From NCBI RefSeq assembly GCF_964340395.1, contig NC_135549.1:29274095-29338094 (forward strand): a stretch of 64,000 nucleotides of DNA, given 5' to 3'. The notes under the pieces were generated by a model that worked only from the letters and a program-made list of their open reading frames with translations, was not told the DNA's origin and did no database searches. Shown here in pieces: positions 13,864 through 27,977 of the stretch. Numbering within the stretch: position 1 is the first letter of the stretch; every line of letters begins with the position of its first letter. This DNA is from Glandiceps talaboti. Its lineage: Eukaryota > Hemichordata > Enteropneusta > Spengelidae. A program made the position numbers and the translations under genes.

Positions 13864-13865
13864 AA
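13641..13865. repeat. Poly-T/poly-G tract and TGAA/TTGA tetranucleotide repeats
   Basis: A run of T then G at about 13652-13687, followed by (TGAA)n at 13783-13810 changing into (TTGA)n to 13862. Confidence 0.95.
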
Positions 13866-16800
13866 CAGTCAAAACATGGAATATTTGAGAGAAATGATAC
13901 CTCTTACATGTATAATAAGGTGGCATTGTATCCAGAGGTGTGATCACTATCAATCACCAAAATGGCACCACTGACTCTGTTCCCAGCTGCTAAACCCAAA
14001 TCAGTAGGTCCAAAACACCATCCTCAACCTATCCATCTTTTGATATGCCCATCTCCTATGACAATCTACCTCACCATATCCCACCAATTGATTTAAAAAA
14101 ATATGAATTATATAAAAAGTTTCCAACAATTTGTGAGACAAGGCCTTTTAAATCATAAAACATCACTCTATTAACTGACAAATATTTTTTACCATACAGT
14201 TGGGTTCTAACATCAAAATCTACGTAATTCTGAAGTATGGATAGGCTGAAGAACTAACAACGTAATTACTTTTTTTTGTTGAAACCTTTCAATTGCAACT
14301 GTACATTTGCTATCTTCATGCAGTATATGTTGTAATTTGCAGAAATAGCTGATTTAAATAAAACCAAGATTCGCACCTCGGCAGGCTTCCTTAAGCATGA
14401 CTATTCCATTTGTACAAACATCCAATAGAAATGGTATGCTGTGAATTAGTGCTACTACATATACTACTACTACTCACGACATTTGAGTGATATACACTTT
14501 TCTATGGTTTGATTTGAATAATAGCTATCCGACTATCATGGACATAAACTAACTATCATATAGACAAGGAGGTCCATTCAAGGCAATTTTATACAGTTAA
14601 ACTTTAACTTTACATGAAATCAAATCTCACATTCTAACATAACTTTGAAGTTACAGTTTAAACACATTTCACTTTAATTAAGAACAGTTTCAGCCATCAG
14701 TAACATCTACACACTGTTAAAATTCACAGCTATGATGCATTAGAACCATCATGCCAGACTTGTATACACTTTTACAGTAACTTAGTCATCTGAATTTAAT
14801 TGCCAGGTGAAGCCGTTTCAAATGCAATTTTCTATTGATTTCCATTGATCAAACAGACTTGTAAATTTGGTAGTCCAGATATAATGTTTGTGTAGTTACA
14901 AGGCTCGAAATTGGCAGTAGTCAGAGAAGGGCATATAGATTACCAAACACTGTATCTTGACTATCAAATTTATAATGTGGTAGTCTGATACAGCGATAGA
15001 CTAAATGGAACTTTGTAGCTGAAACAGTTCATTTGGATAAAATTGACTATCAACCTCAAAAGTTAAATTCAAGCCCAGTAGAAGTCTATGTGCCCTGGAC
15101 AAATATTATATTTGTGCTGCAAGTCTACTTTGCTGTAGCGACACATAACAGCTAATTTGCATACGCATTGATTAGACAAATATATAAATTTGATATAGCA
15201 CACTGCTGTATTATGCAAACAATTCCTGTAAACTAATTTCCTCAAACTGTTGCCATAGCAATTAATTTTCTAGGGAGTGAGGTAATATCATGTCATTGGT
15301 TATTATTAGTATTAATTAATCGATTGATTTATATTAATTGATGTCTATGTACAGTAAAACATAGCTGTCATAATTTGTTCCGTTACCCATACTTTCATAC
15401 TATTAACAAACCTTGTACAAGAAAGAAGCATAGTCAGATGTATAAAGTGGGTGTTAATGTGTTAAAAAGATCTTCAAAAGCAGTGTAGTTTATAAGAGAC
15501 ACTCTGTGAGCTGATACTTGTGAAACTGTAACTTGACAATACATGCTACTTTTCACCAAATGTGGCAGTGAAATACCTGTTATATATCTCTCAAAACATA
15601 ATCGCAATTTCCGACAGTGTACAAACACCCTTGATAAAAGATGAAGGCCTCAAATTACTAGCTTCAATATAATTAAAATTCACATTGTATGCTTGCCTAT
15701 ATGCGTGTGTGTGTGTGTGTTAATAATTCAATAGTAGATTGACGGTCGACATCCTTAGCCAGTGTGTGAGTCATGACTTACGACTGGAATCTCCCCCTGC
15801 ATGAATTCACTTTACGTTGAGAACATATAGTAGACAGCACCAGGTATTCTGATCGACTGTCATAAGCGATAAATTATTAAAACTTAATAACCACTTCCAC
15901 CTACGTAAAGTTATCGTTAATATTGCATGCATTTTGAAGCAGATATGATGATGGAAAAAAAAAATTTTGTGGAAAATAAAATATATTCAATTGATTGCGT
16001 TTGAAAAAACCTCATGAATTGTAGCCTCTCCCGTTTCATATGCAAATCCCCTATTGATTATAAAACAGTTTTCACGTTTAAAGAAAACACATCTAGGTGT
16101 CCACTTTCAGTGCAAGGAAGCTAGTGAGAAAAGGGTGAAGAAACAAATGCATAAAGTACCAACCGAAATGTATTCCAACAGCTGACTGAGATCTGTGTCA
16201 AATGTACCAGATGACGATATTGACTGCAGCTTGGCAATGGGTGTGGAAAGACTAACAAAGTGCTTCTATCCAGCACTAACTGAGAATGTGCTGTAGGCTG
16301 GCTTGCAGTTAACACAGACACAGCTAGTCTGCATCAATTCAATTACTCTAATAGCATTTACTCAGAAATGCACTCATCTCAATGCAGGTTAGATCTGAGC
16401 ATGCTCAGTGGAGGCACAGTGGAAAATGCAGGGTGAATAGTAAGTAAGTGAGAGTGGAGGCTGCTATATCAAGGATTCATTGACACTGATATTATTCCCA
16501 TTGGTTCCTATGACCCGTGAAATGATGTGCAAATGAAATATACTCATATTAGTTAATATTTCATAGCATGGGTTTGATTTTGCTGTATTTTGCAATCTCT
16601 TTCAATGTCATTTATCAGAGAAACGTCAAACAGGGGAGATTTCAAACGAACACGGAAATAACTATCTTTCATTTATTCATTGAAACTTTGGCGGTTTAGA
16701 ATGAAACCTGTCAGTAGCTGGCGGGCGGGCGGAAGCGACCACATCATGATGTACAAGATAACCTATATATATACAAATCAAGCTGCAGAAAACTAACCAC

Positions 16801-18539
16801 GCAATCAGCTACTCAGCTAGTGACATTCTTTACTTGCAGACTACATGTAAACATTATCACAACTAACAATACAAGTATTGATTTGGACTAAAAATCCTTT
16901 GTTGACTTGTAGTTCAGTCCAATAGCTCAAAATGCAGAGAGAATAATTAATATTCATTAGTTCCACCCCTGAATACCCCTGGAAATGTTTGACATGAATA
17001 AGCTCATTGACTGCCTATACACCTTTATGAACAGAACTCTGCATAGTTTGGCTGACAGACAAAATGTAATTAAAATAATGTAATGATGATGTCTTGACAG
17101 ACTGCAGTTATTTCTCTCATTGAAAATTGATTCCAAATGTAATATCGTACACTATCTACTACAAAAAATGTCTCAATAAATGCCATTAACATATTGATTT
17201 CTATTTATTTTGACAGTGAAAATGTATTCACATGTACTATTTTTATTCAGTCGTGTGTCAAATCTTTGAATTCTCTAAATACTTTAATTTTAAACCTTTA
17301 TGTACAAAAAATGAATATCATTTATATCATCAGAAATAAATATTATTCACTGAAATTCTTCAATCTGAGGTCAACCACAAATTGATAAAGTTGAAAGGAT
17401 TTGCATAACAATAAAAATATCATAATATGTAAATTAAATTTTGTCAATAACTGACAAACTCCTTTGTACTCTGGAATCAGGCGCCATCAATTAAATACTT
17501 TGTTTGCCATCCTTGAATTTCCCCAAAACCTACCAGACACACAGGGAAATAAACAAACACAATAGAAAAAAAATCACAATGCTAATATATCATGTAAAAC
17601 TCACTTTTCTGTTGATTAATTTTCTATTTAGTACCTAATTTCTACTTTTCTGGTGAAATATAAATGTCAAAATTCAAAGTTTGATTATCTTAAACAACTT
17701 TTTAGAAATACTATGTTTTGTTATTTGAAGATATTTGAACGGTCTTTTCATTTACAATAGTATGAAATATTGCCTCCAGTGGAAGTTTTGAGCAAAATGA
17801 AACATGTTTGGTTTTTTTTTCTAAATCTACCGCCAAACCTAACTGCATGTGGACAGCAAACAATGAATTTAATTGATGGCTCCTAACCATGAAATAACCA
17901 ACAAACTTGCCATAAGCCTTTATTTTTCAAAAGAACTTAGAACTTGTTTTTTATTCATTTTCAGTTTCCTTTTTAGCTAGTTCTCTAAAGTGCTGCCAAT
18001 GATTTATGGGCATACATACATAGTTTTCATTCTTGAATTTTTGAAATCATTTTCAGGGTTTTTTTTTTCATTAACTCACTTCTTAAGTGCTGTCAAATGA
18101 TTTATGTAAGCTGAATATATATATATAGATATATGTAGACTATATAGCCATACTCTTAAATCATGAAGTACATAGTGTACTTTAATAGTACATTACTAGT
18201 AGTAGTAAAGTTACTTATTGGAATCTAGTTTTTGAAGCCACAGGACACATGATAACAGCTGAACAATCACTGAAGGTCGTGGGCAGAGAAGAAAGTACTG
18301 GCAAAGGAACATACTGGAATTAATTTAAATAAGAGAACACCAGCCAACCCTCAACCATGACTGTGGATACCATCCATCCCCCTCCCCCCACCCACCCCAT
18401 TTACAATAGTTTAGTGCCAGGTGATTCCATTAGGAGGTCACCTGACCAAATGGCATTAACATCATTATGTTGACTATGACGGGCTGAGTGATTTGGACAA
18501 AAGCTATATAGTTGCTTCAAAAAAACTAAATTCCAATAT

Positions 18540-18816
18540 AAGGTAATTTTGCTACTACTACTACTGCTGCTGCTGCTGCTGTTGCTGCTACTACTAATAT
18601 TTGACATTTTTTAAGGCTTTTATAACAAGTCTCAGTCTATAATTTTAATGACCATTCACTATCCTTTTAACATTTGACATTTTAAGGGTGTTAACGGTAT
18701 ACTTGTTTTTGTAGCATTCACCTTATTTACGTTTTTGTATTTTATGTGCAGCGCTTTTGAATATTTTAAATAGAAAAGGCGCTTTAGAAAATAAATAAAC
18801 TTAAACTTAAACTTAC

Positions 18817-18850
<34 letters not shown>

Positions 18851-18881
18851 GCTACTACTGCTACTGCTACTACTACTGCTG

Positions 18882-18915
<34 letters not shown>

Positions 18916-18925
18916 AGTAACTATA
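18540..18925. repeat. Two TAC/TGC trinucleotide microsatellites
   Basis: 18552-18598 and 18812-18916 are mixtures of CTA/CTG triplets. Translated on the minus strand they give poly-Ser, which explains the Ser-rich frames here. No gene. Confidence 0.95.
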
Positions 18926-19440
18926 AATAATGGAGTCAAGAAGTATCAATTTCTACATGTATTCTAAGAATAGTACATAACTAGTTAGATAACTTAAACT
19001 TTATTGCTGTTGGTTGAGTCAGAGTTTGAAGTTAGATGAATAGTTTGGTAAAATGAAAAACAAATGTAAAAAACCCCCCACTTCTTCGACCCCACTGTAA
19101 TTTTATTTCAGATTCCGGAGGAAGGTCTTCTGTGTATTAAGACTGAACTTTTCAATAATTTAAAGTCTTTTTTGATTCACCAACCTAGTGATGTGCATTA
19201 CCAAACTACATGTAATAATATTGACTGCAAAGTACTTAAAATTGAGGTGAGGTAAAACATTGAACTGGGAATCAAAACTAGTGTCATGGCATAGTTTTGG
19301 TTTCATCTTAAAGTTTGTAATGTCAACAGTTTAAGAGATCCATGGATTAAAACACCATGAACGATAAGGCTTTCGGCTAAAAACTGATGGAGTAATACAT
19401 TTAAGTGATAATGGAACTGGAGCTAAAGACAGGGCGTGGC

Positions 19441-19765
19441 AACAATGAGCACTGCATATTAATGTGCTAATTTACATATTGGTCTCAAAGAGTTCAATGA
19501 AAAAACTAGAGATAAGGTATACTGAGAGAAATGGCATGCTAATTTGCATATTGGCCTCAATAACTTCAATTTTTACAAAAAATAGAGGTAAAGGTAAAGA
19601 TAAGGACAAGTATTGCATATCGACGTGCTAATATATATATATACTACACTTGTAAATTTCAATGCAAGAACTGAAGGGGAAGAAAATGGTATGGCAATGA
19701 CGTGTTACTGAAATCTGGCAGCACTTAGATATTACATATCAATGTGCTAATTTGCATATTTCAAG
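19441..19765. repeat. Degenerate repeat with GTGCTAATTTGCATATT motifs
   Basis: Three to four loosely spaced copies of 'gcatattaatgtgctaatttgcatattgg', separated by 80-140 bp with weaker similarity between them. Each contains ATTTGCAT (the octamer on the other strand) or a one-base variant, plus ATTA/TAAT cores. It parallels the octamer-rich array at 817-1135. No gene seen. Confidence 0.6.
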
Positions 19766-22700
19766 TCTTATGATCTTTGCAGCATGTCATTTATGTGCCT
19801 CAGCAAGCCACAAAGGTGATGAAGCTGTTTACAACTCTCCTCTCAAAGTAATATCTATGTTTAGTATAATATTCAATTTTTCGAAGTGAATCATTTTGAG
19901 CATTGACAGACTGAAAACAAATATGTAAATATTCTTGTGGGTCTTCCATCTGAGCACCAGAGAACCACTGTCTACGCTATAACAGACTGCCAACAAGTAT
20001 TTACTGTTCCCCGTGATGTGTCACTATTGATATGACCTTCATATGATGTGGTAATGAGACATCAACATTTACAACATGTAGTGATCAGTGTACATTGCCA
20101 ATTAATCTACCGCCTCCTTATGGATGAAGAGTAGTTGACAGAAGATATTAACGAGATTGATTTGATTGTTTGTATTTGATTACTTTATTACCACTTTACA
20201 GTTTACATCATACAAGGCCGGTGACTATTTTGTGCCCTTTTTGGTGGCACAAACACCGATGAACTTTTCTTAGATGTTAAAATGTTTTTTTATTACCTTC
20301 TGTAAAGGTAGCTTATGTTATACCAATGTCTGTCTGTGTGTGTGGTTGTGTGTTTGTATGTCTATGTACTGATTATTTCAAAAATTAATGGGTAGACATG
20401 AATGGAATTTAGTACTTGCAACTATGAGAGTATGGCTAGAACTGATTAGATTTTGGGTGAAACATTTGCATATTAAGTAACCTCATTAGCATATATATTA
20501 GTTCCATTTTCTGAACATGACGATATCCGGATATCTATGGGAAGGAGCATTTCCAGTTAGTGTTAAGGAAATGCATTATGAAAATAATTCTTAACGATAT
20601 TCCTTTCAATATCTAGCTGAACACTTTGATACATTCTTGGAAGCAGCCAGGTTAATTTCTTCCATTTACACATAAAATGAATAAAACTGGATTTTGCAAT
20701 GCTATGTACTATTAAAGCTGAGTGGTGTATCATGATTACTATATACTACACAATATTAAATCTCATTATCGTGAAGAGGCTACAAGACATTAAAGGAGAC
20801 ATTTCAAATAGCAAAAAGTGTCATATCTTCATAGGTGCAGGGTTAGGCATAATAATAGAATCATGATCCAACAAAACTGAGTGAGAAAATTGACCACGTC
20901 GGGTTTGTAACTAAAGACATATTAAGTAAAATAATGAAACCCCCTGGGCTATATATGTAATAGCTTCACAGTTGAGTATCAAGATAGTCTTAAATTACTG
21001 CTTTGAGACTATGTTTTATCATGTTTAGGTAACGAAATGTGTTCACATACATGTAGTAGGTTATAATAGGGTTATACATTGTTCAATTGTGGCGCTTCTG
21101 TTAGGGCTTCCTTGATAACAGCATTTATTACTTTGAATTTTCTTTGAAATGACAGTCAACCTAAAGGCATTCGCTCATCTCGATACTTATATTACAACTG
21201 TCAGAACAATTGAAAATAGATACAAATTACTAGATTAAGAACTGCAACACTGGATTTCCAATATACTAAATGGCTATTCTCCTAAGTTTTATGAAGAAAT
21301 TGAGGCATTTCTATTTATCCCAGGTGTATGCAATGCTTTACAGAATAATCTACAGAAGGTGGGAATTCTTTGTTTAAATTGTAGTTGTTCATCCAATTAG
21401 TCTCTTGCACTGTTGAAGTGATTTCATGCCATAAAATGATACAAGATGGTCTTTTGATGCAATCTGGCATAAACAAATATGCCAATTTGGGTTAATACCC
21501 TATTAACAATAATCTGTTGTGACAGTTAAAATAGATTCACTGTCAAAGTGTGAAAAAAGTATAAACGTTTATCCACCTATACAGACTGCTCTAGCGAGTA
21601 TTACATAATTTAATAACATTACTCTGACCAAAAACACTGTGTTACTGTTACTGTACTTGTTTTAGCACACATATTAATAGGCTACTTCAGACTGCAAACA
21701 GGAAATTGAGAATTCAGCGCCCTCGCTCAAATTAGGGTCACCTCATAGTACCGTTTCTTTAGAGCCTTGTCCCTTGTATTCTGTAGATTCTGAAGTGTAA
21801 ATCAGGGATGGGTTTCTCATTGTTAAGACATCAAGGAAAGCAGCAGTGTTCTATGATTAATGAAGTAACTATGTATACCACGTATACCCCCAAGGTATAT
21901 ACACACAGACAGGAAGTAGAGTGCCACCATGTTAAATTTTGCAAAGGGTTATTCCACAGGAGAAAGGAGCTTCACCTGAACACAAACTACACTCACACTT
22001 TTAAAGCTGCATGGCACTAGCTGTAACTGGGGTACTCTTTTCCATCAGACAACCAACAATATGTTCACTGAAAATTGTTAAAGTACGGTATGAATAATTT
22101 TAAACATTGTACAAAAATTTGTTAATTATAGGTCAATTTTATCCATATAATACAGTCAGAGTATGAATTCATGATCGTGTTGGGGTGTTGATTTTAGGGT
22201 GCGGACCCAAAAATCAATATGATTGGATTTAATGTTACAGTACCATATTATGTGTACAGTTGCACAAATATAATCACCCACAGGTGATTGAATACTGTTC
22301 AAGGTGTATTATGTCAAACAAAATAGTATAAAAAAACCCCCCAGATTCCACTTGTTGCTACATGTAGTGCAGCTTTAAAATTCTGATAGTATTGCAAAAT
22401 TATTTTGATTTGCTCGATATTCCTATACACACAGTCACTCTTAATATAGTCCACTACTCAATGAAGTTAAACTTCTCTTGAGTTGTTATATAACCAATTA
22501 GCTGTATACCTTTAAGCATTCAGAAAATCTTCCTCTAATCCACATTCATTTGGGGGAGGGGTTAGTAATGACACAACCAGTTGACTAAGAGTGAATGTCT
22601 CCCTTACCCAACTTGTAAACCATTGCGTATTTGGAACTGGATTCTGATCGAAGCACACAAACTAAATGTTATCATCTGATATATAATGAATGCCTTCTCT

Positions 22701-23259
22701 ACATGTAACTGGTAAGGTAAAACCCATTATATGCCGACATTCCTGTTACCTAATGTCAAAATTTTAATAAAAGAATTTCAGTTTGAGAATTAAGTACATA
22801 CATGTAACTCATTAATATTACATAATGATGTCATTATTGGATACCACTATCTATGAATACTGACAAGGTTTGTGGAATTTTAATATATCTGAAAATAGCC
22901 ATTTTTAATCATCTCAAAAAGAACAGGTTACAGGAAATACAGGAAAAACATTCCTTACCAGCTACTCTGCTAACCTTTGTGACATGAAGGAAATTGCTTT
23001 TTGAATTCATCAATGTAATTTATAAATATGAAGGTAATAGTTGCTTATCTGAAAGGTTCATATTGTTGGGATATATTTTCACCACTAGTGAAAAAATACA
23101 CAGAATAACTACTGAGGTATGAGTAGTTAAAAAGTTATTGAAATTTTATAAAGTAGTATGTTCATTATAATTTTCAAGGTTACGGCCATTCCTTGACAGA
23201 ATTCTCCCCCCCCCCAAAAAAAAAAAAAAGAAGAAGAAGATGAAATGCTACTTTTGTAA
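19766..23259. other. No gene found apart from the Family B element
   Basis: AT-rich DNA with no exon-like segment I could join. The 70-codon frame at 21808-22020 ends inside the Family B terminal repeat. Confidence 0.55.
22005..22374. mobile_element. Family B inverted-repeat element, full copy flanked by TTAA
   Basis: A 370-bp element between TTAA at 22001-22004 and TTAA at 22375-22378. Ends are AGCTGCATGGCACTAGCTG on the left and TACATGTAGTGCAGCT on the right, giving short terminal inverted repeats. The body includes 'acaaccaacaatatgttcactgaaaattgtt' and 'acccaaaaatcaatatgat'. No ORF. Confidence 0.82.
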
Positions 23260-23735
23260 CTTGTTTCCATCCTGAACAAGATCAGTGCACACCTCTTGCA
23301 GTTTCTGTGTTCTCTAGAACTAAGATTAACATGCCCTGTTGCATTTTGTGTGTTCTCCCTCAACAGGATGGTGTACTGCCACTGTAGTAGCAATTTCTGA
23401 TTTCTCCCTGGAAAAGGTTACTATGCCCCAGGTGTAATTGCTGTATTTTCCCTCAACGAGATGATGTATCTCACTCTTGAAATTTCTGATTTCTCCCTGA
23501 AAAAGGTTGTAATTGCTGTTACAGTATTTCCCTCAACAAGATGATGTGTCCATCAAGCAATTTCAAATTTCTCCTGAAAGAGGTTACTAAGCCCAAGGTG
23601 TAACTGCTGTATTTTCCTCCCTCAACAACATGATGTATCTCACTTGTGCAATTTCTGATTTCTCCTTGAACAAGATGAGTCACTCTCACAATTTCTGTTT
23701 TCTTCATCAGGAACAACTGAGATAACGTGGGCACT
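23260..23735. repeat. Degenerate 110-125 bp tandem repeat
   Basis: About four units with 'cctcaac(a/g)agatgatgt', 'caatttctgatttctccctg', 'aaaaggttactaagccc' and 'aggtgtaattgctgtatttt'. Two minus-strand frames stay open through parts of it (23127-23393 and 23519-23734), but the peptides do not keep the same frame between units and resemble no known family. Treated as non-coding. Confidence 0.75.
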
Positions 23736-24429
23736 GAGTCCTCTTGAAATTGCTTAGAGTCCCTTGATAAAAAGAAGAGTGCATGGACATCAAACCCTTA
23801 CAGTTGGTGGATATGATATCAAAATTGTCATCAGACACCATTCCAATTCCTAGTTCCTATATGATTGCTACATCTACCTTACAGAGAAGGACTGGAGACA
23901 CTTACTTTCTAGCACTAGTAGACTAAAATCTGTCATGCACTGCTAATGAGATGACTATGTCTTTAAAGATTATAACCTCTCTTGTGGAAAACACTGCTAA
24001 ATTTGTCACATTATTTGTCTAGCCTTCACTTGTCTGGTTCATACTGTTTTATGTACAGACACTGTTCATACAGACACCTGCAGACAACTACAGACATCTA
24101 CATCAACTGATATTGATAATTCACGTCTAGTCAAATGGATACTCAAAACCCTTTAACATACAATACAAGCAACTGATAGAGACAGTATTTTGAGAGTTGT
24201 AAAAACTAGATTTGGCCATACATGTACATGTAATGGAATTCTCTCCTTCTCAATGTCAGACTACATTTTTACATACATATATGTATAATACAAGGAGCTA
24301 CAAACATGGAAATTTGAAGGTGTACATGTACCTATTTCAGTACATATTTAGTATACATTAACTTGCCTGCACTGTGAACAAAACAAATATAATATAATTT
24401 TGGCACCTTAACAATATTTTTGATCAAAT

Positions 24430-24551
24430 GATTTATGGATTGATTGATTGACAGACAGACAGACAGACAGACAGACTGACTGACAGACACACACACACAC
24501 ACACAGATTGACTGACTGACTGATTGACTGATTTATTGATCGATCAATCAC

Positions 24552-24593
<42 letters not shown>

Positions 24594-24600
24594 AATTAAA
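24430..24600. repeat. Compound GATT / ACAG / AC microsatellite
   Basis: (TGAT)n, (ACAG)n, (AC)n, (TGAC)n and (TTGA)n blocks follow each other, with an inverted 'gatcgatcaatc' in the middle. Confidence 0.95.
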
Positions 24601-25797
24601 TGATAATTCTAATGATGAACATAATCTATGGATAATGCTGCTGGCTCTTAAGAATGGTATAGGTTTTGTAAACTGTTAGGTACTAGCCATGCCACATCCT
24701 AAGAAATCAAACATATTATGTAAGTTTATCACTTCTCCTTTACAACTCCTTTGCAACAAGGAAAGAACAGATTCCAGTAATCCACACGTCGCCACAAAGC
24801 TGAGCTCATAGATCCTGGAATGTCAACTTTTCCATGTTAAAAAGTCAGGTACAAGTAATTCTATAAATATTTAATGACTGTACAACATTTTAGAGATGTT
24901 CCTTGAGGGCGGGAATAAAGTTAAAATAAAAATATTGTCAAGTAAGATTGTCATTGTGATCCTGTTCAGTCTTTTCTGTAAGTCTTCAGTCAATGTAATA
25001 TCCAGGACACATGGTTTCAAGACAAAATTTAAAAAAAGATGTTTGTTTCCGATTATATGATTTATTTATTATTGTGACCTGCAACTCTAACGAGTTGCCC
25101 AGCCCTATGGACTTATAAGTCACCATTACATCTTAGTAAATACAATAACAGAAAGTGAGAAATAAATAGGATAGGTAGGTTTGTATTTTATTTTGTTTTA
25201 CTTTTTTTTTTTTAATTACTTCGAACCAAAGACAAGATGCTCGTTGGTCACAATACTTCCGTAACAGTTGATGAGGTGTAAAAGAAGTTAATGAAGATAA
25301 TTATGTGAGTCAGAAGTAGACAAACACAATATGAAGACAATTATGAAGTAGATAAACACAATATGCAGACTGTGCTGTTATAGATTGAAAATACATCGTT
25401 TGTCTCTGGAATGTGATTTTAAAAAAAGTAACCAAAGATACTTTGGCAAAGAAAATAAATAGGGAAATAGAAGTAAGCTGTCATAGTTTTATTTTTTTGC
25501 ACGTAAAAAAAATTTCAGAGTTGGCAGCTTATACTAGGATCAGTTGGGTTATTTGAAACACACTAGTCTATTTTTTAATTTGACCTAAGACAAATACCAA
25601 TCAAGTTTTAACAAATTATTATTAATTGCCCCAAGGATAATTGTCTTAGAGCTCAATAACGGAAAAAGGTAGCATTCACAAAAAAATGAACTATTAACAA
25701 ATACACAAAAGGTTAAAAGGTATGCATGTCAGAAGTCCTAGTGTCTTGATGGCTGACTGTAGTAAGCCCTTGCTATACCAAGACTTTAGGCTTTTAA

Positions 25798-26220
25798 AGG
25801 GGAACATCACTCCTGGAAATAGAGACATTTTCATAAAATATTGGTTCTGGAGAGTCATTTCATGATTGTACATCACCTACATTTACTTGTGATTTCAGAG
25901 AAACATCAAGTTGATCTTGTGCCTAAAGTTAATAGGGTATCTGTACTGTGGGACATTGCATCATGGGAGTCAGCAGAAGTAATAAATTCATGGTTGCATA
26001 ATGAGTATTCATGAGAGATGTTTTACACTAAAGGGAACAGGCACTAAGGATGCATCAATATTCATTGCACAACCATGTATACATTATTTCTGCTGACTCC
26101 CATACAAAGATACCACACAAGGCACAAGATCAACTTGATGTTTCTCTGAGATCGGAAGTAATTGGAGGTAAACCCATACTTTATAAAAATGTCTTTTATT
26201 TCCTGGAGTGGTGTTCCCCT
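25798..26220. mobile_element. Family A inverted-repeat element, full copy flanked by TTAA
   Basis: A 423-bp element with TTAA at 25794-25797 and at 26221-26224. The terminal inverted repeats start AGGGGAACAYCACTCCWGGA and match for about 44 bp. A second internal pair (cacaagatcaacttgatgtttctctgag and its complement) makes nearly the whole element fold back. No ORF. TTAA target duplication with short G-rich ends is the habit of piggyBac-type transposons (established knowledge); assigning this family to them is inference. Confidence 0.88.
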
Positions 26221-26914
26221 TTAATATAAAGTGGAAGCACTTCAAAATATGTGTGTAAAAAAACTAAGAGGCAGTTATGTTCAAACAGTTGAATTCTTGC
26301 AAGTGGTATTTTCTTTAAGATTACACTGTGATGCAAGGAACGTTTTCATATAAAATCTGAGTTCTTAAAATCTCACAAAATTTTGCCTATGAAAGTTTAT
26401 TCCTTGCTCTTTTGAAATAATAAAAGAAATGTGGGGTCTATCATCTCATTTTCAAGGAAATCTTTTATGTTCCTATAGATTTTACACAATCTTTAACATA
26501 AAACAAAGTGCATGTCATCATCTGAACAATAAAAAATAAATCAACACATCTCTCTCGCATCCGTGTTGCCTCATAAGTGGAAAAAATATTGAAAGTACCA
26601 ACAAGTATAATAGAAGTAATCTATTATTGCTGTCATCAAAGGCTAACTATCCTACAAAATATATCGAGTAAGACAGGAATGTCAGCAGTCGGCCTAATAC
26701 TAACATTCTAAGTCGAATATTGATACTTAAATTTGTCTTTTTTGAGTGTATATGAAAATGAAACACTTGACTTGATTGGGTTGCTGTAAACCCTTCACAT
26801 GTTTGCCATTAAAACTCTTAGAGATCTAGATTAGAAAATGATAAATCAATCAAATGTTGATTGATAAGTTTGCATCATCAGTCAAGTTTGATTAAGAGCT
26901 AGTCCAACTACACA

Positions 26915-26985
26915 CACACACATACAAGCAAGCAAGCATGCACGCACGCACACATGCACACACACACACACACACACACACATTG
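26915..26985. repeat. (CA)n-type microsatellite
   Basis: CA repeat with GCAAGCAAGCATGCACGCACGCA in the middle, split into two CA blocks. Confidence 0.95.
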
Positions 26986-27149
26986 AAATATTAAATTTGT
27001 TTTTAAGGGGCAGGAATATTACACTGGTGTAAGTCACTCTTAACTTTCTTGTTATAATATCCTAGACAACACGGTACAGAGAGATACACCAATGACAAAC
27101 AAAGCAATATACACACATTGAAATACTGTATACATATCAAAAAGATAAA

Positions 27150-27520
27150 GGTCATTATAGGCTATACAGGTTTGAAGACAGGTGTATCCAGATCTATCGA
27201 TAATATCCTTTTAATTTGTTCTCAGACCATTATTCAAATAATCACTTTCATTTGCAATGTGAATGAAAAGCTAGCTACAATTTATAGCCTACAGTTATAT
27301 GAATAAACAGACAAGGAACTAAGACTGTCATGTCAGATCTGTCGATGGAATCCTTCAAATTTGTTCTCTTAGGCTTACTCAAACTATAGCCCTACAGGGC
27401 ACAGATCAATGTTCAAACAATGTATATTCATTTGGAATATAAATGTCATGTTACAAGCTACAGTTCTATTAACAAACATAAAGAAAGAACTAAGATTGCT
27501 GTCACATCTGTCATCGCTAT
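27150..27520. repeat. Diverged tandem duplication of about 165 bp
   Basis: 'tttgttctc…caaa', 'ttcatttg(c/g)aat…gaat', 'agct(a)caattta/agttcta', 'aactaagactgtcatgtcagatctgtcgat' repeat in order. Old duplication, non-coding. Confidence 0.6.
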
Positions 27521-27977
27521 ACCGGTATTTTGATTTTGATTCCTTCACACTTCCTTCAAAGCCTGCATTAAGATTAGTACATGGAATACTAGGAATGAGG
27601 TGATGCCAAATGGGATAATCTGACATACTACATCAGAAAGATTAGGAAGATTCATCACATAACTATCATAAAGACAGTTAATCTTGTATAAGGTACTTTA
27701 ATTGTGGTGTAAGACCAGTTCATGTAACTTATATTGAGTGATATCTCTTAATAATTGAATCTTGGTGGTAATTCATCCCTCTAAGCTAATCCTACGCATA
27801 TCCTCTCGACAATTTTATGAGTGATAGCATTAATCTATTTAGAACAGCTGCAGTCAAGCCTGGTAAATGTCAAATCATGAGATGTATCCGCTATCATCAG
27901 TTTCCCATCTGAGCAGGCAATATCATCTCTGAAAATCTTGGTAGCCTAAGGATGGGGTTAACATTACTCAACCCTTA

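Larger units (their letters stand above)
10181..18539. other. No secure gene
   Basis: Mostly AT-rich with short repeats. A 137-codon plus frame (12089-12502) has chance-like Leu/Phe/Ser/Tyr composition. The stretch 16030-16830 is slightly GC-richer, with 'ggcgggcgggcgg' at about 16719 and a segment 'gtcaaacaggggagatttca' (16626) also found at 36754, so it may carry a diverged repeat or a distal regulatory element. Confidence 0.5.

Noticed and set aside
18659-18949. Poly-serine frame
   Set aside because: Microsatellite of TAC/TGC triplets read in one frame.
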